NCBI RefSeq assembly: GCF_910594005.1
Contig: NC_057819.1
Coordinates: 122,299,669 to 122,363,668, forward strand
From: Cervus elaphus
Lineage: Eukaryota > Chordata > Mammalia > Artiodactyla > Cervidae
DNA: 64,000 nt
Reading direction: 5' to 3'
The notes beneath the pieces were generated by a model, which saw nothing but the letters and a program-made list of their open reading frames with translations, was not told the DNA's origin and ran no database searches. Shown in pieces: positions 46,213 to 58,890 of the stretch (its first letter is position 1; the number at the start of each line of letters is the position of its first letter). The position numbers were made by a program, and so were the translations under genes.

Positions 46213-48289
46213 CAACATCCCAGAAAGTGTACTAGGAACTTGAAACACGACTCCTAAATTTATGGAAAGGATAAAAGCTGGACAATGGTCAGGAAAACGT
46301 GATGAGGAAAGGTTTTGAGGGGGTGAGGTTCCTTCTGGATACTATAGTCCCCTGGCTATCTCCATCCCAGAAAGAACACACCTGCCCTTCCCACTAAGTC
46401 TCCTGGTCGCACTGGGCATTCGGTGATGATGCCAGGTCACCAGCAGGAGGCTCCCCCTCTCACACAGTGAGGGATCACTGCTCTCAGAGCGAGCACAGGC
46501 TTAGGTGGTACTCTTCCTTTGGTTCCCTGGGGGGGTGAACCCTCCATGTGACCCTGAGGACACCTGCCTGCTCCAGCTTTGGGGGCCAGTGGGCAGGCCT
46601 CCCTGGGAAGGGATTCTTCAGCCTGGGGAGACTTGGCCTGCCTCCACATCGATGGGACACCAAGGCCCACATTGGATGGGGAACAGGGGGGCCAAAGGCT
46701 GTTCCAAAGTCAGTGGAAGCAGCAGAGTGGCTGGGGTCCGAGGGGAGACCTTGAGGAGACTGGAAACGCTCGGGTTCCTGCCCAAGGCTTCCTCCAGGAC
46801 GGGTCAGTGGCCAGAGAAGAGCACACAAGATGAATCTCCTGCCTGCTCAGGCAGGCTCAGGGTAGGACACCCCTGGGCAAGGGTCTCCCTCCAGGCAGCC
46901 CCGAGGGCTCTGGCTAGGGGGCCAGGAGTCGACCACCAGCAAGGATGCCTTTGGGCCCTATGGGTACTGGGCACCATTCTGTTTATGAGAAACACCCAAT
47001 TTAAGGAAAGTTATTTTATAAAAAAAATACTCAGCAAAAGAATTCAGCAGATCTCATCAGAGGCCCCAGGAAAAGCCCCAGCACAGGAAGTTGCAACACC
47101 TCTTACTAGAACCTTCCATCACATGAGGTTCTCAGCAGCAATAGTGATGAGCTATTTATGCCCCAGCCTGGCAATTGCTGAAAGGCAGCTACTGGATTGT
47201 GTCCACCTGTGAAATCTCAGCCTCTCTTGCATTATGCTGAGCAGGTTGTGGCAGGATCAGGGCAGCTGTCTCTCTTCACTCAATCACCAAATTCTTGGTT
47301 CTAAAAAAAAAAAAATTGATTAAAACTGTGTTAATATTCTTCTGTAAACCGAATGTCAAAGGAAAGATAAACAGCCATAGAGAGAACCTGCCTTCCCAGG
47401 GGTGAAAACGCACGATGGGCAGCATGGTAACTGTACCACGTGGCCTGGCAGGGCCTGAAGAGCCCCAGATGGTGGGGGTGCCTTGGCCAGGGGGACAGGG
47501 AGCTTCACTCTTCAGTGCCCCAGGCACCACTTGTCCTCCTGGAAAGGAAGCAAAATTAAACCTGTGACATGCCGCTTGCAAACAGACCTTGAGGAATATT
47601 CAAGATTTGAGCATAAAAACAGACAAAACTTGACCATGATGGATATTCTACCATCTGGGAAGCCTTTTAAAAAGGATACTTTAAACAAACAAACAAAAAC
47701 TACTTTAAAAGAAAACCCTGAAGCCTTCCAGGAAAAGACAGACAGGACAACATAAATACTTGGAGTCTTTATCCAAAGACGATCCAGGGAGAAATGGTGA
47801 TGGAAATGTACTTAGCCTGGAAGGCAGTTTGTCTCTTTAAGGGGTGAAAGTCTTATAAACCTGTAAGGAGAAGACAGACAGTCCCAGGAGGATGAACGAA
47901 GGGTTTGCAAAGGCAGTGACAATGTGGAAACCCGAAGGGCCAGAACCAGGATGAGCTGGTCAGCCCCTCCACAGCCCCAGGTGTCCCCAGGAAGAGGCAG
48001 AGCTGGGAGCCAAGGGGCCCGGGCTGCTCACAAGCTAAGACAAAGGGAATCCTTGCAGCCACTGAAGTCAAGCTTTCAGGATCCGGGGAGGCAGACCTCA
48101 CCAGCAACACACTACAAAGTGAGAGCCAGACGCAGAGAAATGGACAGAACATGACCGCAGAACACTCCCTCCAGTGTCTGGGGTTTGTGCCTGATCATTC
48201 CAGTGAGGGGAAAGCTGAGGTCTGGGGAAAGAGGGAGGGGACAGTGTGAGTGTCCTGGGGCAGCCGTGACCAAGGACCACAAACAAGGG

Positions 48290-48640
48290 ATCATAAGAAG
48301 CAGTTTGCCCTCCTCCAGTTTGGAGGCCGGATTCAAAATCAAGGTGTCAGCACAGCTGCAGGGAAACATCCTTCCCTGTCTCTTCCAGCTTCTGGTGGCT
48401 CTGGTGTCCCTTGGCTTGTGGCCACATCCCTCCAGCCTGTGCCTCTGTCAGCTCTGGGCCTCTCCCTGTGTCTCTTTCTTATAGATTTGTCTCTTCTTAT
48501 AAGAAAGCCACTCACAGTAGATTGGGGCCCACGCTGCTCTAATACGACCTCCTCTTTCTTTATGACTGCAAAGGCTCTGTTTCCAAGTAAGGTCACCTTC
48601 ACAGGTTCTGGGTGGACATGTGTTTTGGGGCCACCTTGCA
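48290..48640 (+). repeat. Old interspersed repeat (unit B)
   Basis: Counterpart of 9,740-10,090, same motif order. Family not named. Confidence 0.55.
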
Positions 48641-48834
48641 GTCTTCCCTGTTGGCTCAGTGGTAAAGAATCTGCCTGCCAATGCGGGAGATGTGAGTTCG
48701 ATCCCTGAGTCGGGAAGATCCCCTAGAGAAGGAAATGGCAACCCACTGCAATATTCTTGCAAGGGAAAGGGTCTGGTGGGCCCCAGTACACTGAGTTGCA
48801 AAGAGTCAGGCTCGGCTTAGCGACTAAACAACAA
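48641..48834 (+). repeat. Bov-tA SINE, sense (unit B)
   Basis: Counterpart of 10,093-10,286. Confidence 0.85.
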
Positions 48835-49407
48835 CATTCACCCTAGTACATACAGTACAGAGGGAGAGAAGAGAGAAACAAGTAGTGGGTTGTCTAACCT
48901 GATTCCACATATGTAAAATCACATACATGTGTCTCTCAGGTGACTTCTTTCTTCTTCAACTACAGATGTTGTACATATGTGAGAAAAGAAGGCTGTCCTT
49001 CTGACGATAAATTAGGAATAGAAGCAAGTCTAGAAAATCAAGGGAAGCAGCAGACAGCAGCACCAGTCACAGGGGTCTGGGTCCTGAGATTGTCCCTCCC
49101 CATTTCATTCTCCTTGTTTGACCCAGAGTGTCCTGGAGTCAGGACTGGGGCTGGTCACAACTGGCCCCCAGCTCCTGGAAGTGATTACATCCACAGTTCC
49201 CTTTGCTCCAGGCCCTTCTGCCCAATTCCCCCCGAAGTGAGGGAAAAAAATCAGAGACACTGAATTCAAAACCAAAGGGTACCAACTCCATGGCATTCTG
49301 GAAAAGGCAAAACTCTGGACACAGTAAAAAGATCAGTGGTTGTCAGGAGTTGGGGGGAAGGAGGGATGAATAGATGGAACACAGAGGATTTTTCAGGCAG
49401 TGAAGCT

Positions 49408-49787
49408 ACTTTTTGTTGTTGTTCAGTTGCTAAGTCGCATCTGATTCTTTGTAACCACATGGATTGTAACCCGCCAGACTCCTCTGTCCTCCACCATCTC
49501 CTGAGTTTGCTCAACTTCATGTCCATTGAGTTGGTGATACAATTTAACCATCTCATCCTCTGTGTAGTACCTAATGGAGGATACCTGTCATTATGAAAAG
49601 TGAAAGTGTGAGTTGCTCAGTCATGTCTAAGTCTGTCCATGGAATTTCCCAGGAAAGACTATTGGAGTTGGTTGTCATGTCCTACTCCAGAGGATCTTCC
49701 TGACCCAGGGATTGAACCCTCATCTCTTGTGTGTCCTGCTGCATTGGCAGGCAGATTCTTTACCACTGCACCAACTGGGAAGCCCAA
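49408..49787 (-). repeat. Antisense SINE cluster (unit B)
   Basis: Counterpart of 10,887-11,263. Confidence 0.8.
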
Positions 49788-50396
49788 ATGTCAGTTTACT
49801 GGATGCCAAAGCCTGAGATGAGCATTTGTTTCAGAGGAAGTGAAAGTTCAGCTTTCCAGACTGTAACTCACGAGTTCCACAGGAAGACTCTTTTTGTTGA
49901 TAAAAGCAAATCTGGAGAGTGGACCAAATGTCCCCAAATGCCAAGCTGCAGAATGCAAAAGCAGAAGAGGGGCTGGGAGCATCCAAGGTGGTCTTAGGTT
50001 GTTGTCAGGTTCAAGTGGTTACTCAAGATTCTGTGTGTCACGACCTGTCTCTACAGAACACACGGCTCAGGGAGCTTTGCATGTTTTATATAAAATTCAA
50101 GATACCCCCAGCAATATCAATGAACTTGTCTCCCAGGGACTTGTTTCCTGTCTCATCTGTGTTTCTCATCTGTCTGGCAGTGGTCTCACTGCAGACATTA
50201 TTAAGGTATAAAGACTGGTCAGGACATAGTGGTGAGGGAGGAGCTTGGGGACCCTGGCCAGGGTGCAGCCCCTCACAGGCTTCCGAAGGAGCCTAAGGGA
50301 TCTCTGACTCATCAGCTTTCCTTCCTCCAGGGAGTGTCCCAAAAACCAGTAAGGAGGACGAGGCACCCCTTAAAACTCCTCCACGTCCTGCTGGCC

Positions 50397-52085
50397 ATGC
50401 TGACCTCAGCATCCACTCTCCTCGCTCCCAGGATGCTCTGGGTCCTCTTGTTCTTGGCCACCTTCAGGAGTGCTCAGAGTGGAAGTAAGTTGCATAGTCC
50501 CAACTCTGCAGGGGGTTGGGGGAGGCAGCAGGGGCAAGCCGGGTGTGGGAGGAGAGACCTAGATCAGGCCAGGAGGGGCCCAGGCTCCAGGTAGTGCCAG
50601 TGACCCCAGGAAGGGCAGTCAGTGGATGTCCTGAGGTCCAGCCATGATCCACATGTGTGACTGTCCCCCACACAGACTGGGATCACCCCGACTGCACCAG
50701 GGGTGTGGTTTCTGTGTTGCGGGGCAAGCCAGCCACGATGACCTGCAGCATCTCCAATGCCTTCTCCCACATCAACATCTCCCTGCAAGCAAACCCCATG
50801 GCTCCCTGGAAACTCATCTTCAGTGTAAAGGCCTCAGGAAACTTCAGTCAGGATGGATGGCAGCTCTGGATTCGAGAGGGTGAGGCGCATCTGGTGATTG
50901 AAGAAGCCCAGGACACCCATGCAGGGCAGTACAAGTGGAATCTGAAGGGGCGCCAGAGAAATGTTGAAATCACCACTCTGAACGTCTCAGGTGAGCGGAG
51001 CGATTGAGGTGGGGGTGGACCCCAATAGCTTCTCTGTTTGGCTGTGGGGAGGGGAAGTAACTAGGGAGGAGTGATTCCTGCCCACCTGAGGTGCCCAGAA
51101 CCACGGAGATGAGGCCTGAAGAGGACTCCCACCCTGCCCCACCCACCCCACGTCTGTGCCCTCTCTGAGCCTCTCCTCAGGGCAGCCCCGGCGCTGGGCC
51201 TGGTCACTCTGCCCATCTGCTCAGGGAGCCGGCGCCTTCCCTCCCTGCACACCTCCTCTCCCCCCACCCCACCCCTTCCTTTGCTGCAAAGCTTCCCCAG
51301 TCACCATCCCTCCACCCACCCCCTTCGCCTGTTCTAATGCAGTCATAGTCACCCTGAGCCCTGGGGACAGAAAGTAGGGGTGCAGCTTTGCCCCGGACCA
51401 GGAAGAGTGGGAGGAGCACCCCCAACCCAGCCGGGCCCTGGACGGGGAATCCAGTGAGGCCTTCATGAACTCCTGTATCCAGGGCTCATCTGATACCTGG
51501 GGCGGAGGGGCTGCATCAGGGCAGACCCTGGGCAGGCCCCCGCCAACCTGCCCTGTGTCTCTTTGGCAGAGCCGCAAGACCTGCTCCTCACACCTTCCGC
51601 AGGTGGGTGTTTCTATCTTCATCCTACAATACAGGAGGGGAGCCTACAGAAAGCCCTCTTGGGTCTCCCCTCCTCTGACACCCTTACCCTCTGTGCCTGG
51701 AGCCCTGCCCATCCCATGCATCCATCCCCCTGCCACTCTGCTACCCATGTGCTTCCCAACCACAGGCGATGTCCCCCTCAAGGGTGCCCCAAGGGAGTCA
51801 GGGGCTCCTGCACAGGTGAACAAAGGAGGGAGGTCCCGCCCCCTCCTTGCAGGCCTGGAAATGAAGCTAGGCAGTCTCAAGACTGATCCCGAGGACAAGA
51901 GCCAGATCCAGGTGGTCTTCCCCATCCTCGCCCTGGTCGTCCTCTTCATCCTGCTGATCTTCACGTTGGCCTGGTGCCGAAGGCATGGTTCCCCACTCTC
52001 CAGGCTTCAGCAGGTATGGGCCACTGTGCCTGGTCAGTGGGCTGGGGAGGGGATCTTGCGTGGGATCATCTCAGACCTGGCATAG
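50397..52085 (+). CDS. SECTM1: SECTM1-like Ig-fold membrane protein, copy B (CD7 ligand family)
   Basis: Exons are 50,331-50,484, 50,676-50,990, 51,570-51,602 and 51,853-52,085; the three introns between them are phase 1 with GT/AG ends. The ATG at 50,397 gives 222 residues. The upstream ATG of copy A is absent (gacgaggc in place of gacaatgg), so this start is the natural one. The Ig domain keeps C36, C53, SNAFSHIN, DGWQL and DTHAGQY. Sequons are N63, N85 and N132; the N35 and N118 sites of copy A are lost and N63 is new. Ten of about 105 domain residues differ from copy A. The stalk (147-163) is almost unrelated to copy A in its first eleven residues. The membrane span is about 166-186, followed by CRR. 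A donor at 52,014 could instead lead to 52,414-52,497. The gene lies about 4 kb upstream of CD7, in the same orientation. Confidence 0.92.
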
Positions 52086-53772
52086 ACACTCTGCCCCCAT
52101 GGCCTTGTACCCACCGAGACTAGTGAGAGAGTGGGGAGCATTTGAGGTCCCAGAGAGCAGTGCCCCTCCCCCAGAGGACCCCAGCCAGCAAATACAGTCC
52201 CAGGCCCAGAATGCAGATGCCCCAGTCCCAGACAGGCCACTGAGTCCACACTGTCCCTAGGACACCCTGGAGGGTGGCATGGGGGCTGGACTTCCTGCTC
52301 CTTCCAGGAAACCTAAGATGTGTGTGCAGTGGATGTGTCTGCAGATACACCTGCAGACAGAGGGGTGTCTGCATGTGGCCTTCATCTCCCTCCATCCCTC
52401 CCTCTCTCCCCAGGTAAGGGGTTCTGAGCCTGGAATACCCAGCGCACCACACTATGCAGAGTGGAAGCGCTGTGTGGAAGACCAGGCCAAGGACTAGGAA
52501 GCTTGGCAACATCCTGGCCTCTCCCTAACACACACGCCGAGGAGGGGTCCTTATTAGGTCCTTGGGCCCAAAGTACAGAAATCTCAAGTTCCAAAGCACT
52601 TGACCTAACAGGACCCTCCCCCTCCTCCCCAGGCCTGGGGTCCTCCCTTGGGCAGGAGTGCCACGCTGCCGTCACCTGGGAGATGCCCCAGTATGGGATC
52701 CTCAGCTGATCATGTCTTCAGACTATGAATAAGACCCTCTTGGACCCTCTTGTCTTTGGACCATGAATAAGCACCAGTTTGAGGGACCTTCCTGCCAGCA
52801 GCTGTGGAACCGAAATGAGGATATCTGTGGCCTGAGATGATGCATGGGGCCTCCTCCACCACTCCCAAAGGGTAGAGCAGCCCCTCTGGATGGGAGACTG
52901 GACAGGTGGCTGCTGGTGGAATCTGTGTCCAACCTCTCTGTTCTCCCCCAGCCCTGGGGCTCCCCTCTCTGCCACCTGCCCTACTTGCTGCCCCTTCCTG
53001 TTCCCAAACGTATATCAAACCGTATCCCAAACTGTATATGCCAGGTGTCTTTACAAGAAAAACTGTATAACTCCTGTGAGTGTATCCATTGTCTTTTGGG
53101 GGTGGGTGGGTGGCGGTAGGTCTTTTTTTCTTCCTTTTCTCTTTTGTTCTCTTATGATTTGATGACTATCTTTAGTGCTGCACTTGAATTCCTTTTTCTT
53201 TTCTGTGTGTATATCTATGATATTAATAGATTTTTGGTTTGCCATAACCATGAGACTCTGATACAGCAGTCTATATATACATGCATACATACATACATGA
53301 TTGTTTTAAGTTGCTGATCTCTTCCTTTCCAATGCATTTCAGATATCCTGCATGTGCACTCTGCTCCTCTCACGATTACTGGTTTTGATATCATGTTTGA
53401 GTGAGTGGATGGTTTCCTACTTTTACTGTATGTTTGCCTTTACTGGTGAGCCCTCCCATTTCATCCTTTTCTTGTTTCTCGTTGTGGGCTTTTCTTTTCA
53501 GCATAGAGAAGTTCCTTTAAAGATAGAGCTGGTTTGGTGGTTTATTGAGCGTGTTCTTAAAAGGTACATATAAGGTGATAAAAGAAGGTTTTTCTAGAAG
53601 TACTACATTCAGCGCTTTGCAAAGCAAACATCCACACTGCTAATCTTCAAGATGAATACACTAAACCTACTAGCAAATCATTGAATGAGCTGAGAAATAT
53701 ATCTTTATATGAAGAAAACAAAAATCTGAAAGAAGCTGCTGTGAGTCTTACAAGCTAAAAAGTCCCAACGAG
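52086..53772 (+). other. 3' flank and probable 3' UTR of SECTM1-B
   Basis: This follows the stop codon of copy B and is roughly 85-90% identical to 13,564-15,207. No canonical AATAAA was seen before the SINE: the candidate in copy A reads AACAAA here. Short tandem cataca units lie near 53,281-53,299. Confidence 0.45.
52414..52497 (+). other. Possible alternative terminal exon of SECTM1-B
   Basis: A strong acceptor (cctctctccccag) precedes 52,414, in phase 0 with the donor at 52,014. It would add 27 codons ending at TAG 52,495-52,497, including SAPHYAEWKRCVEDQAKD, and give a protein of 226 residues, closer to the human length. The tail shows no resemblance to human SECTM1 that I can see. There is no transcript support. 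Confidence 0.4.
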
Positions 53773-53953
53773 GGCTTCCCTGGTGATCCAGTGGTTAAAG
53801 ATTCGCCTTGCAATGCAGGAGACGCAGGTTTGATCCCTGGTGAGGGAATTAAGATCCCAAGAGCTGTGGGGCAGCTAAGCCTACATGCCACAACTAGCGA
53901 GCCCATGATACCCGACACAGCCAAGTAAATAAATATTAAAAAAAAAAAAAAGA
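53773..53953 (+). repeat. CHR/ART2-type SINE, sense (unit B)
   Basis: Counterpart of 15,208-15,384, with a similar poly(A) tail. Confidence 0.85.
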
Positions 53954-56011
53954 AGTCCAAATACATCCAGAAGGCCAGATATCTGGGAGGCCTCCCTTAC
54001 CATGGAGAATCTCAGATGCACACAATGCATGCTGCCTGGTGGCTGTGTCCTCAAAGGAGGGTAACGATCCCAGAACAGCTTCGCTGGCACCCAGAGTCCA
54101 GGTCTAGAACTGAGTGTATTTGCATCTCCCAGGTTAAAGAAAGGTTCATGCCAGAAATGGTGGGTTTGTTCCACCCCCCGGGGCCAGGCCCCTAAGACAC
54201 AGTGGGCATGGCACGTGGGACCACCATGCTCTGGGGGCCGTGGAAATCTGTTCCATTTTGCCTAAAACAGACTAAAGGTGTTGATGCTTTGAAAGTCATT
54301 CAAAGGTCATTTTAATATTGCTCTCACCGTGGGACAGGCTCACATTAAGTCATTCAGCCCCCGCACACCCAAGGCAGGAAACCTAGAAAGAAATACTGTG
54401 TCTGGGTCCTTGACTAATTTTAATTTTCTACTTGTTGCTTATCGGTACATTCAAGGAGTTCTCTAAAGGAAGTTTAGCTCTGAGTCCTTGCAGTGCCCTA
54501 GAGACCCTCCCCCCAGGCCCCCCTTGCTCCTCCTCAGCCACACTGGCCCTCTTGCAGGCCCTCAGAAACCCCAGGCTCTCTCTGGCCTTGGGGACCATGT
54601 GTGTGCTGGTGCCTCTGCTTGGAGCCCTGTTCCCAGATAGACCACCTGACCCTCTCTCACCTCCTCAGTGCTTTACTCCTATGGCCCCTTGAGGTTGGGC
54701 ACCCCTCTCCCAACAGGTGCTGTGTGTCCTGCCACGGGTCTGCTCGTCCATCCCTGGAGTCGTCTCCAGGCCACGGGCATCTAGTCCGTTTCACCCTCTG
54801 CCCTTGGCACCAGCACTGGCAGGTGCGGGCGCCCAGGGAGTGCTGGTGATGAACAAAGGCAGGATGAGGTTGGAATGGGGCGGGTTTGACAGGCCCGACG
54901 CTTTTATTGCTTCCTGCCAACAATTTTGCTAGGATCCTCTGGGCCTTTGGCAAGATTCTGCCCCTGAAATAGATACCCCCTCACACAAGAAATATCTATA
55001 GGTAGGTGGACAGCCCCCGCCAGGGGCTGTCAGCCCAGCAAACCTAATCTGCCCCCACCTCAAACTTCACCCAGGACCCCGAGCCATCAGCACAGGAGCA
55101 TCCAGTCAGAGGAGGGGCTTTCCAGGGAGGAAATAACTTAGGGCTGTCTGCCCACGCGTGAGCCACGTGCACACACCCAGCACACCCACATGTGGCTTTG
55201 GGGCCGACACTGGAAGCTTGGCCCTCTAGCCCAAGGACCCCAGGACAGAGAAATGTCTTCCTCTTCCTGGTTGCCCAGAGTCTGTCTCTTCTTCAAGGAC
55301 TTCTGAGCCCTCGGGGTCAGGGTCCAGGCATGGGTCTCCCTCTGGCCTGGGGGCTGCTCACCAGGACCCTGGTGCACCAACACACTGGATGGTAGCCCAG
55401 CTGAGCGGTCTCCAGCCCTGGCACCCACAGGAAGGAGACTCGTGAGCCACTTGGGCAGCCACGACCTGGGCACAAGCCCCGGGCCTTTCGCTAAGACCAC
55501 ACCCAGCCCCCAGCTGCAGTGGTGACTGACTTGATACTCCAAGTTTCTGGACATAAATCAGGTCCCAGCAGAAAGTGAACCAGAAGACCGGAGCATCTGT
55601 AACCTGACCCCCACCCTCACCTGGGGACCCCCTTGTCTTTCTCCTGGTCCTGCCCCTGCCCATTCTTGCCCTCCTTTCTCCTCTCCCTGGTGTGCCACCG
55701 GGGCAGAGGGCCATGATCGCAGATCTACATGTGAGCCCTCAGACTTAAGAGCTGGGGAGGAGACTGCCCCTCCCAGCCTCACCTACAGCACGCCCCCTCA
55801 CGCATGGTACCACCTCCAGCAAGCCTTCCTGGAGGGCTCAACCGCCCGTCACTGTGTGCAGTCCCCCTGCCTACCTCCGGCTCCATCTTGCCCCCACCGC
55901 GCCTGAAAGTGGCACCTGGGAGGAGGTGGTGGCACACCGTTGGGCGCCACAGACAGGAAGAACCGTGACACCTCAGTGAGAGGGGCCCCTGCTGTTCCTT
56001 CTGCAGTGAGC
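53954..56011. other. Intergenic between SECTM1-B and CD7, with CD7 5' UTR at the right end
   Basis: This matches unit A up to 55,733. From there to 56,011 the sequence is unit B-specific and must contain the CD7 promoter and 5' UTR. No TATA box or strong CpG island was seen. An upstream in-frame ATG exists at 55,940, but the one at 56,012 heads a typical signal peptide. Confidence 0.55.
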
Positions 56012-58890
56012 ATGGTTGGGCTCCTGGGGCTGCTGCTGCTCCCCTTACTCCAGGCCTCCCGAGGTAAGGCTTCCCGACTCTCCATTACCCCGTCCCCACC
56101 ACACCCCCCAGCAAGCTTAGCGCTTCCGCTCAGCCCTCCCCTCCCCACCTCAGACTCTCTTTCCGGGGAAGGGGGTGATCTCCGGTGACTTTGAGGAGAC
56201 CTTCCCCTGGGGCCCCAGCAGTCTCTGCCGGGGGTCAGGTCCAGCCTTGGACACTTGGACCCAAAACCATAGGTATCAAGATGTTGCTGATGTCTGGGTG
56301 CAGAGTCTCTGTGGTTGAAACTCTTCTTTCTCTTTATCTGAATTTTCTCCTACAACCATCAAGGCTGTCTTTGTCCTGAGAAAACACCATCCTTCTGCTT
56401 GCCTTTTGTGCAAAATTCTGCAGTGAGAAAGAGACCTTAGTTCCACAAAGTGGGATGGGGAACTTGATGGGCACAGTTCTGGTGCCCCCTCCCCCTCAAA
56501 AGAGCTATAGAATTTAGTTTCTGGAGAAGTCAATGTTTGGATTAAGTTTGCACCTGGAAGCTGGCCCTGCTGGGCCCTGCTAGGCAGACTAGGGAAATTT
56601 TGGGGTATCTCAGGGATGAGCCAGGATGTGCCCACCCCGTGGAGACACTGGCTTCGGGTGCCTGGAAATGGTGGGGAAACTGAGGCAGTTGGTGTTAAAA
56701 GAAACAGGGAGAGAAGACAGTGCCCCTGGCTCTTGCGGGACCTGCCATTTAAGAGGGGGAGAAGGTGTAGAACCGGGAAGAGTGGTTGGAGGTCTGAGTG
56801 CTTTGGAAGGAAGAGGCCCTACCTTCAACTTCCCCTGACCTTTGGGGTGGGGAGAGGTCACAGGTGGCCTGGCCCTCTGGGATCTCTCTGGAACTTGAGG
56901 TCAGCCCAGGGTGCTGGCATCATGTGTCGCTTGCTTCAAGGCTTCCAAAAGTTGCCTCATCCTTGGTGACATGTCAACAGTGGACTGTCCCTGGGCACCT
57001 CTGCCCTGCCACCATCCCCTGCACAGAGATGGGTTCCTGCCCTTCTGGCCAGGCCAGTGGTGATGGTGGTGGGTCCTCCTTGCAGAGGTGTGGCAGTCCC
57101 CCAGCAAAATGATCGCTTTAGAGGGGGACTCCGTCAACATCACCTGCTCCACCCCGGGGACCCTGCATGGCATCTACCTGAAACAAACGTGGCCAAGCAA
57201 CAGCGATGTGATTTACTATGAAGATGGGTTGGAGCCCACCGTGGACCCGCGGTTCCAGGGCCGCATTGCCTTCTCGGGGCTGCAACACAACCTGACCGTC
57301 AGCTTGTACCACCTGCAGTTGGCTGACACCGGTGGCTACACCTGCGTGGCCATCATGGATGATAAGATCTTTGGTCCTGGCACCTTGGTCATGGTGACAG
57401 GTAAGGAGTGTGCCAGCCCTGGGACCTCTCCACCTGCCACTCGCCAGCATGGGCTCCATCTGCCCCTGTCTGGGAACCTTCCCTCTAAGTTTGCTTGAGT
57501 TACTCCTTCCAACATGAGCCCGACTCCTCTAGGAAGCCTCCTGGATTCCCCCCACCCCAACCCCCATACACACTCCAAAGCCCCACCCTGCCCTGAACCG
57601 CAGAGGTTCCCAGGGACTCCCTCACCTGTCGAATGCCTGTCTCTGTTCCTTCTTCCCAGACCAACTGCCCCAGGCAGTGAACACATGCCAGGAGTCTTGG
57701 CTGATACACTTTGCCTTCCCCACGGCCCTGGCTGTGGGCTTCTTCCTCGTCGGGCTGGGACTGGGAGCAGTGTGTGTGCTGAGAAGAACACAGGTCAGTA
57801 TGGACCCTCGGGTGTCACCAGGGTCCCTAGAAGCCTACTCCTCTCAGAGAGCATGATGGGAAGGCAAGTGGATAAGCCTCAGGGATCTGGCCACATGGGA
57901 AACTCCAGCACCCACTCACTCCTTCTGTCAGAGGCCCTGGGAACTTAGAGGGTTTGGATAGTGAGGCCCAAGGTGAGAGGAAGCCCAAGAACTGGAACCA
58001 CCTGCAGGGATGGTCGTGGTGCCAGGAACACAGGTCCTGGTCAGCTATTTAAGGGGGATTAGTGAGGTTCAGTCTGGCTCAGAGGGTGCAGCAGACCCGA
58101 GTTTGATCTCTGGATCAGGAATGTCCCCTGGAGAAGGGAATGGCTACCCACTCCAGTATTCTTGCCTGGAGAATCCACATGGATGGCGGAGCCTGGTAGG
58201 CTACAGTCCCTACAGTTGCAAAGAGGTGGACATGACTGAGTGTCTAATACTTTTACAGAGGGTTCCAGAGAGATCCTTTCAGAGAACATGAGCATGCTGC
58301 ATGTGACTGTAAAAGTGTGCATGCATGTACATATGTGTGCATGCGTGCATGAGTGAGGCCTGTGAGCATGTGAAAACCACGTGCAATCGTGTGCTGGAGG
58401 TGGGAGAAGAGGGGCCAACAGAAACAGGGGCCAGGAAGTGGTCAACTCATCCCTGGTCCTTCAGCTTTCACCCCCGCCTCCGCCCAGCACCTCCAGCTCT
58501 ACATTCCCAGAGAGCCAGGCCCCCCTCCCTGTCCAGGGCCAGGGTGCAAGGTCAATTCCACCTTCCACCTCCCCACTGCTGCCCCTGAGGCCCTGCCTCT
58601 GCCCACCTCACCCAGGCCTGGGCAGCGCTGGAGAACCGAGGGGCTGGCCGAGGACACTCCTGAAACGGCTTCATGCAGGCCCCCAAATCTATTATAAAAG
58701 CTTCCTGAGGGGAAATGCCTTGAAGACAGAGGATGCTCCTGAGCGAGCTGCCCCAGTGGGTAGACAGCAGGCTTTCTTTCAGATCCAGAAACTCTGCTGT
58801 GCGAAGGATAAGAGCCCAGTGTACGTGATCTATGAGGACATGTCCCACAGCCGCTGTAACACCATGTCCATCCCCAACCAGTACCAGTGA
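56012..58890 (+). CDS. CD7: CD7 T-cell/NK-cell surface receptor
   Basis: Coding exons are 56,012-56,063, 57,086-57,400, 57,660-57,793 and 58,783-58,890, with intron phases 1, 1 and 0 and consensus GT/AG ends; the product is 202 residues. Residues 1-17 form a leucine-rich signal peptide. Residues 18-122 are one V-type Ig domain with C38, C104 and the DTGGYTC motif (98-104), plus sequons N35 and N86. GIYLKQ, YYEDG and RFQGRIAFSG match human CD7. The membrane span is about 138-163. The tail ends in YEDMSHSRCNT and PNQYQ, almost as in human, keeping the YxxM motif (184-187) that binds PI3-kinase in human CD7. The protein is shorter than human (240) because the repeated proline-rich stalk is missing. 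CD7 is a costimulatory receptor for SECTM1, encoded just upstream. Confidence 0.97.
58060..58252 (+). repeat. Bov-tA SINE in CD7 intron 3, sense
   Basis: A SINE on the sense strand begins near ttcagtctggctcagagggt, contains tggagaagggaatggctacc and cccactccagtattcttgcc, and ends after catgactgagtgtctaatac. It lies well away from both splice sites. Confidence 0.8.

Larger units (their letters stand above)
42204..50330. other. Intron 1 of SECTM1 copy B
   Basis: About 8.1 kb with the same repeats as intron 1 of copy A, in the same order: minisatellite (43,970-44,219), SINE pair (44,892-45,222), GT tract (45,790-45,838), SINEs (45,998-46,212 and 48,641-48,834), old repeat (48,290-48,640) and antisense SINE cluster (49,408-49,787). 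The stretch 46,213-47,330 is more divergent from unit A than its surroundings. Confidence 0.55.
36912..55733 (+). repeat. Tandem segmental duplication, unit B (left arm)
   Basis: This is the direct-orientation counterpart of bases 1-17,138, starting 36,911 bp downstream. It is longer than unit A because it carries an L1 insertion (37,681-38,787), about 300 bp more at 40,598-40,997, a longer 20-bp-unit repeat (43,970-44,219) and a longer GT tract. Older SINEs sit at equivalent positions in both units, so they predate the duplication. Confidence 0.95.
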
